Assembly: GCF_003201935.1 (NCBI RefSeq)
Contig: NZ_QJJL01000001.1
Coordinates: 434,001-498,000 of the forward strand
Length of the DNA: 64,000 nucleotides
Reading direction: 5' to 3'
From: Loktanella sp. PT4BL
Lineage (GTDB): Bacteria > Pseudomonadota > Alphaproteobacteria > Rhodobacterales > Rhodobacteraceae
Both the position numbers and the translations under genes were made by a program. This document shows, piece by piece, positions 18,374 to 27,139 of this stretch. The notes under the pieces are model-generated. The model saw only the letters and a program-made list of their open reading frames with translations, did not search any database and had not been told where the DNA came from. The number at the start of each line of letters is the position of its first letter. Within the stretch, counting starts at the first letter, position 1.

Positions 18374-19885
18374 TCAGTTTGCGGCGACCCGCTTTTTGCG
18401 GCGCAACAGCTTAAACGCGGGCAAGAGGATCAGGAAGATTGCGATCACCGTGATTGGCCCTGCGATTGGTCTGTTCAGGAAGATCATCGGGTCGCCTGAC
18501 GACAAAAGCAAGGATTGACGCAATGTTGGTTCTGCAATCGGCCCCAGCACAATCGCCAGAACGGCGGGCGCGAGGGGATAGTCGAACTTGCGCATAAAGA
18601 ACGCGCCAAGTCCGAAGATCACGATAAGCCACAGGTCATGCATGCTGCGTGACGCTGCAAAGCCACCAACGATGGACAGCACAAAGATCAGCGGGGCGAG
18701 GATGGTGAACGGCATCCGCAGCATCCACACAAACAGTGGAATGAATGCAAGGTTGATCAGAACCGCCGCCAGATTCGAGATATAGAAGGACCCGATCAGG
18801 CCCCAGACAAACTCGCTCTGGTCAAGGAAAAGGCGCGGACCCGGTGTAAGACCCCAAATCACCATCCCGCCCAGCAGGATCGCTGTCGTCGGCGAGCCGG
18901 GAATGCCCAGTGTCAGCATCGGCAGCATAGAGCCCGTTGATGCCGAGTTGTTGGCGGCCTCGGGAGCAGCAACCCCATCGGGGGAGCCCTTGCCGTATTC
19001 TTCCGGGGTCCGTGATAGCATCTTGGCAACACCGTAGGACATCAGCGAACCGGGCGTGGCACCGGCTGCTGGCAAGACACCGACAAAGAAGCCGAGGAAC
19101 GAGCCGATCAACGTCCCTTTCCAGCCCTTTTTCGTCGCTTCCTTGGAGTCCGCCATCATACCTTTGGCGGTCATCTTGGGGTTTGTTGTTGTCACTTCAC
19201 CGCGCGTTTGTTCGATCGTCCAGATCATTTCCCCGATGCCGTAGACACCGATGGCCAGAACGATAAAGCCGATCCCGCGCAAGAACCCCTGTATGTCAAA
19301 AAGGACCAGCCGCGGTTCGCCTGAGATTGTGTCGAAGCCGACAGTCGCCAGGACCAGTCCAAAACAGATAGAGAAGATCGTCTTGGGAATATCATCGCCG
19401 CCAAGCCCTACAAAAGTGGCAAATGCCAGCAGCATCAGGGCGAAAATTTCCGGTGGACCGAACGAAAGGGCCATTGTCGCAAGAAGCGGAGCAAAGAGTG
19501 TGAACAGGACGGTGGCAACAGTGCCGCCCACAAAGGACGCCAGCGCCGCAGTGACCAGGGCCAGACTGGCACGCCCCTGAAGCGCCAACGGGCGCCCGTC
19601 AAATGTTGTGGCCACTGCGGTGGATGCCCCGGGTATCCCCAGTGTCACCGATGAAATCGCACCCCCGTACATCGCGCCATAATAGATGGCCGCAAGAAAG
19701 ATGATGGCCGAGCTTGGCGGCACCAGAAACGTGATTGGCAAAAGGATTGCTACGCCGTTCACCGATCCCAAGCCGGGCATCGCGCCGATAAAGAGCCCGA
19801 CGGTCACACCAATCAGGATCAACATCAGATTGATCGGCATGAGCGCCAGCAAAATGCCGTCGGCAAGAGATGAGAAAACTTCCAT
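18374..19885 (-). CDS. tctA: tripartite tricarboxylate transporter large membrane subunit (TctA family)
   Basis: 503 aa and strongly hydrophobic throughout. The family signature stretches are present: GVTVGLFIGAMPGLGSVNGVAILLP near the N-terminus, GALFFMRKFDYPLAPAVLAIVLGP near the C-terminus, and GVLPAAGATPGSLMSYGVAK with EAANNSASTGSMLPMLTLGIPG in the middle. TctA forms the transport channel with TctB and receives carboxylate from the TctC binding protein. It follows TctB after 24 bp. Substrates in the family range over citrate, tartrate, adipate and other dicarboxylates; the ligand here is unknown. Confidence 0.93.
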   Translation of the reverse strand: MEVFSSLADGILLALMPINLMLILIGVTVGLFIGAMPGLGSVNGVAILLPITFLVPPSSAIIFLAAIYYGAMYGGAISSVTLGIPGASTAVATTFDGRPLALQGRASLALVTAALASFVGGTVATVLFTLFAPLLATMALSFGPPEIFALMLLAFATFVGLGGDDIPKTIFSICFGLVLATVGFDTISGEPRLVLFDIQGFLRGIGFIVLAIGVYGIGEMIWTIEQTRGEVTTTNPKMTAKGMMADSKEATKKGWKGTLIGSFLGFFVGVLPAAGATPGSLMSYGVAKMLSRTPEEYGKGSPDGVAAPEAANNSASTGSMLPMLTLGIPGSPTTAILLGGMVIWGLTPGPRLFLDQSEFVWGLIGSFYISNLAAVLINLAFIPLFVWMLRMPFTILAPLIFVLSIVGGFAASRSMHDLWLIVIFGLGAFFMRKFDYPLAPAVLAIVLGPIAEPTLRQSLLLSSGDPMIFLNRPIAGPITVIAIFLILLPAFKLLRRKKRVAAN

Positions 19886-19909
19886 GATGGTCCTCGGTTC
19901 GCGGGTGCG

Positions 19910-20413
19910 TCAGTAAATGATGTCGTACATCACATCGAAGAATGGCTGGGTGAATGGCATGCCCTGTGGCATCGAGATCTGCATCGCGCCTTCGAAGAAA
20001 AAGAACAGCGCAATGGGCAGGACAATCGCCATCGCCAGTGTGAGAAGCCACGAATGCCTGCCCAGAAAACGCAGGTAGTAGACAAGGAAAAGCCCGACCG
20101 CACCGTACATCGACACCACGGAAATCATGGCAACAAATCCAGCGACTCCGCCGCCGACAAGGATGACTGTCCGCCATCCGAAACGGTCCATAAGAGGTTC
20201 ATCCGATACGGATGCCGGGCTTTTGCCGCGCCACCAGTTCCAGGCGATGGCACAGCAGCTCAGAAGCATGCCCACAGACAACCAGAAAGGCCAGAACCCG
20301 CCACCCGGCCCTTGGCCGCGAATATAACCGATGGGAAGTTCGGCGCTCTTCCACATCAGGTAGAGTGAAAAGAGGGCAAGAAACCCTGCGAGCGATATCT
20401 CACCTTGGCGCAT
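19910..20413 (-). CDS. tctB: tripartite tricarboxylate transporter small membrane subunit (TctB family)
   Basis: 167 aa with four hydrophobic segments, including AGFLALFSLYLMWKSAELP, FWPFWLSVGMLLSCCAIAWNWW, FVAMISVVSMYGAVGLFLVYYLRFL and LAMAIVLPIALFFFFEGAMQISMP. The size, helix layout and F/W-rich second segment (GGGFWPFW) fit TctB. It lies between tctC (26 bp upstream) and tctA (24 bp downstream), which supports the call strongly. Confidence 0.9.
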   Translation of the reverse strand: MRQGEISLAGFLALFSLYLMWKSAELPIGYIRGQGPGGGFWPFWLSVGMLLSCCAIAWNWWRGKSPASVSDEPLMDRFGWRTVILVGGGVAGFVAMISVVSMYGAVGLFLVYYLRFLGRHSWLLTLAMAIVLPIALFFFFEGAMQISMPQGMPFTQPFFDVMYDIIY

Positions 20414-20439
20414 GTCTGCCCCCTTTCCGTTAGTGTGGC

Positions 20440-21411
20440 TTAGCCGTCAATTTCGGACAAAAGCTGACGATGGTTTGCAACCTGCGTTGCCCAGTAGGCG
20501 CGGGTTTCTGCTTCGTCCATCGGCAGGGGCGACAGGCTTTCAGAGACAAGGTAGTCCTGCCACGCGTCGCTTGCGTAGACCTGACCGAAGATGTCCCGGT
20601 AATAGGCCGCAGCTTCGTCCGACATGCCGGGCGCACCGACAATGGCCCGCTGGTTATAGTAAGAAAAGTCGTGCCCCAATTCCTTGATTGTTGGCACATC
20701 AGGGTAGGCGTCCATACGTGTGTCCGAGAAGGCAAGGAGCGGCACGAAATCGCCAGCCTCATAGAAACCCTTTGCTTCTGCAGGGTTGTTCACGGTCGCC
20801 ATGATCTGCTGACCGGCAAGATCTTTGGCCACAGCGCCACCGCCATCGTAAGGGATGTACTTGATGTCGAGGTCGTAGACGCCGGACATATAGGCAATCA
20901 CGATCGAGTCTTCCTGACCGGCACCCGTGCCGCCCATTACATACTCGCCGTCCATCTCACGTACTTTCGCAAGAAATCCGTCAAAGTCCGTGATGCCCGA
21001 ATCCTTGTGTACCCAGAGCACGAAGGGATCGACGCCCATCATCGTAATCGGTGTGAATGTTTCGATATCGATGCCCAGAGCCTCTTGGCGGATCGGCGTT
21101 GTGTAGAAAGAGTTCAGCGTCACCATCAGCGTATGATCGGGATCACGCGCGTCATTCAGATGCAACAGTGCTTCCGCGCCGGAACCGCCGCCACGGTTGG
21201 TCGGGATCAGAGGGCGGTTTGTCATATCGTTTGCCTCGACAACAGACTGCACGAAGCGCGCGATCTGGTCTGCGCCACCACCAGGGCCAGCCATGATCGT
21301 GAAATCAATCGGGCGCGTTGGCTGCCAATCCTGTGCGAGGGCAGAAATGGGAAGCGTTGCAAGGGTGCCACCGACGGCCAATCCCAGAAAAAGCCTTTTC
21401 GTAAGTTTCAT
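20440..21411 (-). CDS. tctC: tripartite tricarboxylate transporter substrate-binding protein (TctC/Bug family)
   Basis: 323 aa with a signal peptide, MKLTKRLFLGLAVGGTLATLPISALAQ, cleaved before DWQPTRPIDFTIMAGPGGGADQIARFVQ. The P-loop-like GPGGGADQ and the central GGTGAGQEDSIVI are Bug-family ligand-contact regions that hold a carboxylate through water. It is the first of the three transporter genes, and the high-level periplasmic component. The family matches dicarboxylates and aromatic acids; the AMP-ligase in the same unit points to a CoA-activatable acid. Confidence 0.92.
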   Translation of the reverse strand: MKLTKRLFLGLAVGGTLATLPISALAQDWQPTRPIDFTIMAGPGGGADQIARFVQSVVEANDMTNRPLIPTNRGGGSGAEALLHLNDARDPDHTLMVTLNSFYTTPIRQEALGIDIETFTPITMMGVDPFVLWVHKDSGITDFDGFLAKVREMDGEYVMGGTGAGQEDSIVIAYMSGVYDLDIKYIPYDGGGAVAKDLAGQQIMATVNNPAEAKGFYEAGDFVPLLAFSDTRMDAYPDVPTIKELGHDFSYYNQRAIVGAPGMSDEAAAYYRDIFGQVYASDAWQDYLVSESLSPLPMDEAETRAYWATQVANHRQLLSEIDG

Positions 21412-21534
21412 GTTATGTTCCTCCGTGTAGGGTCCGGACTTCCGGACATGCAGTTTGCGCTTGCTGCGCGGTTTTTATTTCGCTTGGGGGGTCTTGCCCC
21501 GCCATCCTGGGCCGTTGCGCGGCCCAAGACTGTT

Positions 21535-22386
21535 TCAATGCGCCATCAGGATCGGCATGTCTGCCTTGTCCACGATGCGCTCGGTGTTGCCCCCGAAGAG
21601 CATCTCTGTCTCATGGCTATGGCTATAGGCGCCGATGACCAGCAGGCTCGCTCCGATGTTCTTGCTGGTCTTGAGCAACTCGGTCGCAGGGTCTTTCCCC
21701 TCAAAGCGTACGATCTCGGCGGTGATGCCGCGCAATGCGTAGTAATCCACCAATTCGTCCACGCTCGGGCCATGCGTCTGCACCTTGCCACCTGTCAAAA
21801 TGGTGACCTTCTCGGCTGCGTGAACGATGTCGAGAGAGGACGCGACCGCACGTGCTGCCGGCAGTGATCCATTCCAGCCGATTGCCACGTGCCGGGCGAA
21901 GGTTTCATCCGGCTGGAGTTGCCCCGGGCAAATCAGAACGGGCCGTCCAGCGCCATAAAGTGCGGCTTTCAAAGAGCTTTCGCCAAGATTTCGTTCACGC
22001 TGGGGCTTCGGCAGAACAATGAGGTCCGACAACCGGCCAGCATGTTTGACCACATCTGCCATGCGTCCCTGCTCTTCGGTGAAAGTACAGATAACAGAGC
22101 CCTCTACCTCGCCATTCTCGCTCAGTCCGAATTCGCGGGCCAAGCGATGCAAGATGCCGCGCAGGTGGTCTTCCTGACGGTTTGCAAGCTCTACGGCCTG
22201 CTCCATCATGACCTTGCGCGCAAAGTCATTCAGGGGGATGCCCGCAGGCATCAGATCTTTGGCTTGGGCACGGCAATGCACGACATTGACCTGTGCTTGA
22301 TGCTGTCTGGCAAGCTCGGCTGCATGTGCAAGTACGGTTGCGACCATGCCATCACCACGTACGGGAACCAGGATGGACTTTATCAT
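21535..22386 (-). CDS. tandem universal stress protein (two UspA domains)
   Basis: 283 aa. The first domain begins MIKSILVPVRGDGMVATVLAHAAELARQH; the second begins around residue 155 with HVAIGWNGSLPAARAVASSLDIVHAA and ends with VIGAYSHSHETEMLFGGNTERIVDKADMPILM, the usual ATP-binding G-x2-G-x9-G-S/T region (here GAYSHSHETEMLFGGNTE). Start 22386 is supported by AAGGCGG upstream; a longer frame to 22515 lacks a ribosome site. It stands 123 bp upstream of tctC in the same direction and could share transcription. Such proteins respond to starvation or oxygen limitation; the link to the transporter is by position only. Confidence 0.88.
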   Translation of the reverse strand: MIKSILVPVRGDGMVATVLAHAAELARQHQAQVNVVHCRAQAKDLMPAGIPLNDFARKVMMEQAVELANRQEDHLRGILHRLAREFGLSENGEVEGSVICTFTEEQGRMADVVKHAGRLSDLIVLPKPQRERNLGESSLKAALYGAGRPVLICPGQLQPDETFARHVAIGWNGSLPAARAVASSLDIVHAAEKVTILTGGKVQTHGPSVDELVDYYALRGITAEIVRFEGKDPATELLKTSKNIGASLLVIGAYSHSHETEMLFGGNTERIVDKADMPILMAH

Positions 22387-22994
22387 CACCAAGAACCGCC
22401 TTTGCCTTCTTGCGCTGTCAAAACGCGCCACATTCATAGAGCGAGTTCCAGCACCAAGGTGCAGCCTTTCGCTGTCTAGGCTGTATTGAGCGCGCAACTT
22501 TATTTCGTCAAGCATTTTTATTTTGAAACTTAGTTTCCATTAAATTTTTTGAGGTTTTATAAGCCTTTGTAAACCATTTGTTTTTCAGTACCCTGAAGTA
22601 TACAGCCCGCCATGAGTGCGGAATGTCGCTTTTTGGGACGCAACGCGGAAACGAAGGCAACTAATTACGGGTACGAATCGCGCCAGATTGCGCAGCAGCG
22701 CGCACGATCACCGTATCTTGCAGTTGTAACAGAATGACACTGGATTGAACGAACAGTGATACTGATAACGTATAAGTTGTAGTCTGCCGGCAAGCGATGT
22801 GTCAATGCGCGTGCGACAGCAGCACGCTATCGTACCCTTTTGCCCGTTTCGGCCAAAGTCCAATCGAACGGCACGCCTACGCAGCCTGTGCGGGGAATTG
22901 ACCTGTCTTCAATGGCTTCGGACCGCTAGCCAGAGATATTCCGGACGCGGAAACCAAGCCCAAGACGCACAATGAGACATCTGTTTGATTGAAA
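22387..22994. other. gene-poor intergenic region
   Basis: 608 bases with no supported gene. The first ~170 bases are markedly AT-rich (TTATTTTGAAACTTAG...) and are likely the promoter of the leftward universal stress gene; the rest is of average composition. A TTGAGCGCGCAA dyad lies at about 22485 but does not match the FNR spacing. No RNA structure, repeat or remnant gene was recognised. Confidence 0.5.
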
Positions 22995-23071
22995 TGGCGG
23001 ACTGGGGAGGATTCGAACCCCCGACCCCTTGATTCGTAGTCAAGTACTCTATCCAACTGAGCTACCAATCC
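22995..23071 (-). tRNA. tRNA-Arg (anticodon ACG)
   Basis: Read leftward, the 77-base cloverleaf folds fully. The acceptor GGATTGG pairs with CCAGTCC; the D arm is GCTC...GAGT; the anticodon stem CTTGA/TCAAG holds loop CTACGAA (anticodon ACG, Arg CGU/CGC/CGA after A-to-I editing); the T arm is GGGGG-TTCGAAT-CCTCC; the discriminator is G, and CCA is encoded. A plausible sigma-70 promoter lies just upstream. Confidence 0.95.
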
Positions 23072-23081
23072 GCGTATCGGG

Positions 23082-23110
23082 GATTTAGACGGGGATTACC
23101 TGCGATGCAA
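23082..23110 (-). promoter_or_regulatory. probable sigma-70 promoter of tRNA-Arg
   Basis: On the minus strand TTGCAT (23110-23105) and TAAATC (23087-23082) are separated by exactly 17 bases, with the tRNA 5' end 10 bases beyond the -10. Pattern match only. Confidence 0.5.
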
Positions 23111-23130
23111 GGCCCAATTCACATTCTTTC

Positions 23131-24531
23131 TCATTCTGCTGCCGGTGCGAGCGCCATGTCCTCTTTTGGCAGTTGAATGAGAAAGGTCGTCCCTTGGGCG
23201 TTTGTTGATTTCAGCTCAAGCCGCCCGCCGTGGCCGCGCACCAGATCGGCCGCGATAACGAGCCCCAGACCCGAGCCGCCTTTGCGCACACCCCCCTGAA
23301 ACGGCTGGAACAGATGTTCCTGCGCTTTCTTGGGCAGGCCTGGCCCTGTGTCTGTAATGGTCAGACACCATGTCAGATCATCCTCGATTGCCTGCAGCCC
23401 GATTTCACCCGGTTCGCCGGTGGCCATGATGGCCTGACGGGCATTGCGCACAAGATTGAAAATCGCGCGGTAAAGCTGCTCGCCGTCGGCGCGCAGTGTC
23501 ATGGTGGCGGGGATATCTTCGGCAAAAGACAGCGGGTAATCGGCGGCAGCCAGTCTTTCGCTATCAATCACATCGCCGACGATTTGCGCCAGATTAACGC
23601 GTGACAGGCGCGGCGCAGGCTCATCAACCCGTCCGAAGGCCAGCGTTGTTTCGCACAGGTTCACCGCACGTGTAATCGAGCCCACCAGTTTTGGCGCCAT
23701 GCGTTTGACCAGCGGGTCATCGGACGATTCGATGCGATCAGTGAAAAGCTGTGCTGATGTCAGGATATTGCGCAGATCATGGCTCACCTTCGCCACAGCG
23801 CCGCCAAGCTGGGCCAAACGCTCCTTCTGTTTGAGCGAGCTGGTCATCTGCGTTTGCATTGTCCGCAAGGCCTCTTCGGCGTTGCGCAGCTCGGTCACGC
23901 TCGCACGCGGTGTGATGATTTGGCGCGCATCCTCGGGGGCCTTGGCATAGGCTTGCATTTGGCTCACGACCCCTTTGATCGGGCGCACCAAGAGTATCTG
24001 CACCGAAAGAAACAGAAGGCTTGCCGTGATGATCGAGATAAATGCCGAGAGGAACAGGATATTGCGCCCGTACTCCAACAGCGCATTGCGCAGGGGCATT
24101 TCGTCCATTGTGACTTCGATCAAGAGCCCGCCGTCGCGTACCGGATTACCAATGACGCGCACGATCCGGTCTTCGGGATCCACCAGCGTGCGCAGGGCAT
24201 CTGCGATCAAGGTCATCGCGCTGGGGTCGCGCATGTCATAGGTCGCTGTGATGGGCGAGGGGATCGGCGACGAGAGTGCCAGTTGCCGGATTTCATCGCG
24301 CCGCAGCACCACGTTGTAGACCTCGGCATTGCGCAGCAACTCGCTCTCGAGTGCTGGGCTGATCATGTCATCAGCTTCCAGTGCCAGCGATGCGATCTGC
24401 GCGCGTTCAAGCCGCGCAAGCAGGTAATCCTCGCGGAACCGCGCGACCGAGGGGACGAAAATAAAGACCTCGGCCAGCATCACGAAGATCACCGTGAGGA
24501 TCAGAAAGCGACCTGAAAGAGAGTTGGTCAT
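23131..24531 (-). CDS. membrane sensor histidine kinase (orphan)
   Basis: 466 aa. A first transmembrane helix (SGRFLILTVIFVMLAEVFIFVPSVA) and a second around residue 165 (ILFLSAFISIITASLLFLSVQIL) bracket a ~130-residue periplasmic sensor. A HAMP-like segment (VRPIKGVVSQM) precedes the phosphoacceptor helix with H251 in KVSHDLRNI, then an ATP-binding domain with NLVRNARQAI (N box), DTGPGLP and GSGLGLVIAADLVRGHGG. It autophosphorylates on His and must signal to a response regulator encoded elsewhere, as none is adjacent. It follows the mercuric-reductase-like flavoprotein after 19 bp, suggesting co-transcription. Confidence 0.9.
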   Translation of the reverse strand: MTNSLSGRFLILTVIFVMLAEVFIFVPSVARFREDYLLARLERAQIASLALEADDMISPALESELLRNAEVYNVVLRRDEIRQLALSSPIPSPITATYDMRDPSAMTLIADALRTLVDPEDRIVRVIGNPVRDGGLLIEVTMDEMPLRNALLEYGRNILFLSAFISIITASLLFLSVQILLVRPIKGVVSQMQAYAKAPEDARQIITPRASVTELRNAEEALRTMQTQMTSSLKQKERLAQLGGAVAKVSHDLRNILTSAQLFTDRIESSDDPLVKRMAPKLVGSITRAVNLCETTLAFGRVDEPAPRLSRVNLAQIVGDVIDSERLAAADYPLSFAEDIPATMTLRADGEQLYRAIFNLVRNARQAIMATGEPGEIGLQAIEDDLTWCLTITDTGPGLPKKAQEHLFQPFQGGVRKGGSGLGLVIAADLVRGHGGRLELKSTNAQGTTFLIQLPKEDMALAPAAE

Positions 24532-24550
24532 ATTGCCTCGTTTTAGCGGC

Positions 24551-25969
24551 CTATGGCAGCCAACGCTGCACAAAGCCTACGACACGCTTTACCGTGGGGT
24601 TATCAAAAAGTCTCGGGCTAAAATAGGCACCCGCAGCGCGTTTGTTAACCTCACTGACCGTCGGATAGGGCAGAACGGTATTGGCAATCGCCGACATCTT
24701 CATCTTGTTGGCAATGGCCATGGCCCACATGCCGATCAACTCACCCGCCATATGCCCTGCAATCGAAGCCCCGACAGGGCGCCCTTTGACAACCATCACC
24801 TTGATCAGACCCTTGGTTTTGCGTTCCGCAATCAGGCGGTCGTTATGATGGAAGTCAAAACGCACGACCTCTAGTGCAGGCCCGAACTTCTTTTTCGCCT
24901 GCGCCTCGGTCAGGCCAACTTGGGCCAGTTCAGGGTCCGTGTAGGTGGCCCAGGGGATGTGATCGGTGCGTTGCTTGGAGGGCAGACCAAAAAGCATCGA
25001 ACGGATCAGAACCCCTGCATGATAGCCCGCGACATGTGTAAATTGCAGCCCACCTGCCACATCGCCCGCGGCATAGACCTTTTTGTTGGTGACAGAGCGC
25101 AAATCAGGTCCGACCTTGAGCCCTGCGCGATCATGGGCGATCCCGCCGGCATCCAGATCAAGCTTTTCGGTGTTCACCTTGCGCCCCACCGCCATCAGCA
25201 GATGTGATCCGGTGAAATCTCCCTTGGGGGTGTGGACTGTGATCGTACCGTCCTTGCCGGTGATCTTTTCGGCCTGCGCCTCCTCAACGATATTCACCCC
25301 TTCGGCACGCAGGTTTTCCAGGACAATCGCCGCCATTTCGGGATCGTCCTTGCCAAAGGCCTTGGCCCCTTCAATGACGGTTACATTGCAGCCCAGACGC
25401 CGGTGTGCCTGCGCCATTTCCATGCCGATAGGGCCGCCGCCGATGATCAGCAGGTGCTTGGGCTTTACGCGCAGATCAAAGATATTCTCGTTGGTGTAAT
25501 AGGTGACATCCTCAATCCCGGGGATCGGCGGGACAAAGGGGCCAGAGCCTGTGGCAACCACAAATCGGCGTGCTTCGATGATGGTGTCACCTGCCTGCAC
25601 CTCTGTGCGTGAAATGAATTTGCCGAACTCTGAAATGACCTGCACGCCCAGTCCCTCGAAACGTTCAACGCTGTCCACAGGCGCGATGGTGGCGATCACG
25701 TCAGCGACGTGGTCCTTGGCTGCGGCATAATCGACCTGAGGTTCCACCTCAGCCACGCCAAGGGACGCGCCGTGCGACATCGCATAGGCCTGTTTGGCCG
25801 AGGCGATGAGCGCCTTGGACGGCACGCAGCCATAATTCAGGCAATCGCCGCCCATCTTATGGCCTTCAAGCAGGACTACTTTTGCGCCCATCTGCACAGC
25901 ACCCGCCGCAATCGACAGCCCACCTGATCCAGCGCCAATGATGCAAATATCTGTTTTGATCCGGTTCAT
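24551..25969 (-). CDS. FAD-dependent pyridine nucleotide-disulfide oxidoreductase (mercuric reductase / lipoamide dehydrogenase-like)
   Basis: 472 aa. The FAD site is IIGAGSGGLS at residues 10-19 and the redox-active disulfide is in GGDCLNYGCVPSKAL (C43 and C48). Other motifs are the NAD(P) site IIGGGPIGMEMA, the second FAD motif KVYAAGDVAGGLQFTHVA, and the dimer interface near TDPELAQVGLTEAQA. It lacks the N-terminal metal-binding domain of true MerA and the active-site H-x-H-P dyad region is not clear in my reading, so the dithiol substrate is open. It starts 3 bp after the TVP38-type membrane protein; this pair recurs in many bacteria, sometimes fused, and a joint membrane-redox role is inferred. 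Confidence 0.88.
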   Translation of the reverse strand: MNRIKTDICIIGAGSGGLSIAAGAVQMGAKVVLLEGHKMGGDCLNYGCVPSKALIASAKQAYAMSHGASLGVAEVEPQVDYAAAKDHVADVIATIAPVDSVERFEGLGVQVISEFGKFISRTEVQAGDTIIEARRFVVATGSGPFVPPIPGIEDVTYYTNENIFDLRVKPKHLLIIGGGPIGMEMAQAHRRLGCNVTVIEGAKAFGKDDPEMAAIVLENLRAEGVNIVEEAQAEKITGKDGTITVHTPKGDFTGSHLLMAVGRKVNTEKLDLDAGGIAHDRAGLKVGPDLRSVTNKKVYAAGDVAGGLQFTHVAGYHAGVLIRSMLFGLPSKQRTDHIPWATYTDPELAQVGLTEAQAKKKFGPALEVVRFDFHHNDRLIAERKTKGLIKVMVVKGRPVGASIAGHMAGELIGMWAMAIANKMKMSAIANTVLPYPTVSEVNKRAAGAYFSPRLFDNPTVKRVVGFVQRWLP

Positions 25970-25972
25970 GTC

Positions 25973-26707
25973 TTAAAGACCTTTCTTGCCGCGCAAGGCA
26001 TTGATCAGGATCGGCAGTGCGGCCAGTACGCAAAGACCGATGATCGGGAAAATAATCTGGGGTTCAAAGATGATGCCAAGGTTCGGTGTCTCGCCACGGG
26101 CAAAGACCTCACCCAGACCCGCACCGACAGACGTATAGACGACAGAGCCGGGGATAATGCCGAGGAAAGTCGAGATCACAAAGCGATGCAGCGGTACTTC
26201 GAGGAAAGAAGGGATCAGATTGGCCAGAAAGAACGGCACAGCAGGCACAAGGCGGATCAGAAACAGCATCGACCACTGGTTTTCATCAATCCCGTCCTTG
26301 ATCTTTTTTACCGTACCTTGCGAGGTTTCCAGTTTCTTGCCAAGGCTTTCACCAAACCCCCAGCGCGCGGCTAAAAAGATCGCCGTTGCGCCGATTGTGG
26401 CTGCGGTCATATTGAACAAGGCACCCGGGAAGGTCGCAAAGAGAAATCCGCCGGTGAGTGTCGCGATGGTCGCGCCGGGCAGGGAGAAGGCCACGATCAC
26501 AACGTAAGCGGCAATAAACACCAGCACGGTCAAGACATAGTTGGCATCCCGGAACGCCAGAAGCGTCTCGCGGTTTTCAGCCAAGGCCTCGAAGGTCAGG
26601 TAGTCGCGCAAAAAATAAGCGCCGAGAATTGCCACAACAATAATCACAATCAAAGGCAGCTTCTTGAGAAGCGGGTTGGCGGGGGCATCTGGCATATCGG
26701 TCATCAC
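25973..26707 (-). CDS. TVP38/TMEM64 family (DedA-like, VTT domain) membrane protein
   Basis: 244 aa. A short cytoplasmic N-terminus precedes helices such as PLIVIIVVAILGAYFL and VLTVLVFIAAYVVIVAFSLPGATIATLTGGFLF. The VTT core contains FSLPGATIATLTGGFLFATFPGALFN and the re-entrant signature FLIRLVPAVPFFLANLIPSFLEV, then FVISTFLGIIPGSVVYTSVGAGLG. Members are proposed scramblases or transporters. It is first of a three-gene unit with a disulfide oxidoreductase and a sensor kinase. Confidence 0.9.
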   Translation of the reverse strand: MMTDMPDAPANPLLKKLPLIVIIVVAILGAYFLRDYLTFEALAENRETLLAFRDANYVLTVLVFIAAYVVIVAFSLPGATIATLTGGFLFATFPGALFNMTAATIGATAIFLAARWGFGESLGKKLETSQGTVKKIKDGIDENQWSMLFLIRLVPAVPFFLANLIPSFLEVPLHRFVISTFLGIIPGSVVYTSVGAGLGEVFARGETPNLGIIFEPQIIFPIIGLCVLAALPILINALRGKKGL

Positions 26708-26896
26708 ATTCTGTCCTGAGGGGCTGCTTGGCTGTTGTGTTAAATGGACTGATCCGCTTGATCAGGGTACCCACTTCACAGCCCATTGATGCAAAGCCCC
26801 CCTGATGTTTCAGTTTCGGGGTGTGCTCTGTGAGGATTGAAACAATTGGCAACGCATAAATCTGCGAAATGTTGCAGTTTCATCCCGCCTGTTGCG

Positions 26897-26925
26897 TTGA
26901 CATGATGCCACCCCCCCTCTAAAGG
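26897..26925 (+). promoter_or_regulatory. probable rpmH promoter
   Basis: A perfect TTGACA at 26897-26902, then TAAAGG at 26920-26925 after 17 bases, about 65 bases before the rpmH start. The -35 is excellent and the -10 weak; the rest of 26708-26990 shows no gene. Confidence 0.45.
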
Positions 26926-26990
26926 ACGGGTCTGAATTGTAGACAGGCCTCGAATCCTTTTGGGTTTGGCCGTAAACCGGAGAGCACGCT

Positions 26991-27125
26991 ATGAAGCGCA
27001 CGTTCCAACCATCAAACCGGGTTCGCAAGAACCGTCACGGATTCCGCGCACGCATGGCCACAAAGGCTGGTCGCAAGATCCTGAACAATCGCCGTGCCAA
27101 AGGCCGCGCGAAGCTGAGCGCGTAA
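26991..27125 (+). CDS. rpmH: 50S ribosomal protein L34
   Basis: 44 aa, [27 protein letters not shown]..., an unmistakable full-length L34 with its Arg/Lys-rich RNA-binding sequence. CGGAGAGCACGCT provides the ribosome site. It is first of the conserved rpmH-rnpA-yidD cluster. Confidence 0.98.
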   Translation: MKRTFQPSNRVRKNRHGFRARMATKAGRKILNNRRAKGRAKLSA

Positions 27126-27139
27126 GCGCGACAGCCGTT

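Noticed and set aside
19599-20177. 192-codon leftward frame between tctA and tctB
   Set aside because: Overlaps both genes in another frame; a shadow.
20470-21867. 465-codon rightward frame over tctC and the stress protein
   Set aside because: Covers two well-supported leftward genes; no recognisable protein.
22480-22495. FNR-type box upstream of the stress protein
   Set aside because: TTGAGCGCGCAA has half-sites six bases apart, while FNR/FnrL needs eight.
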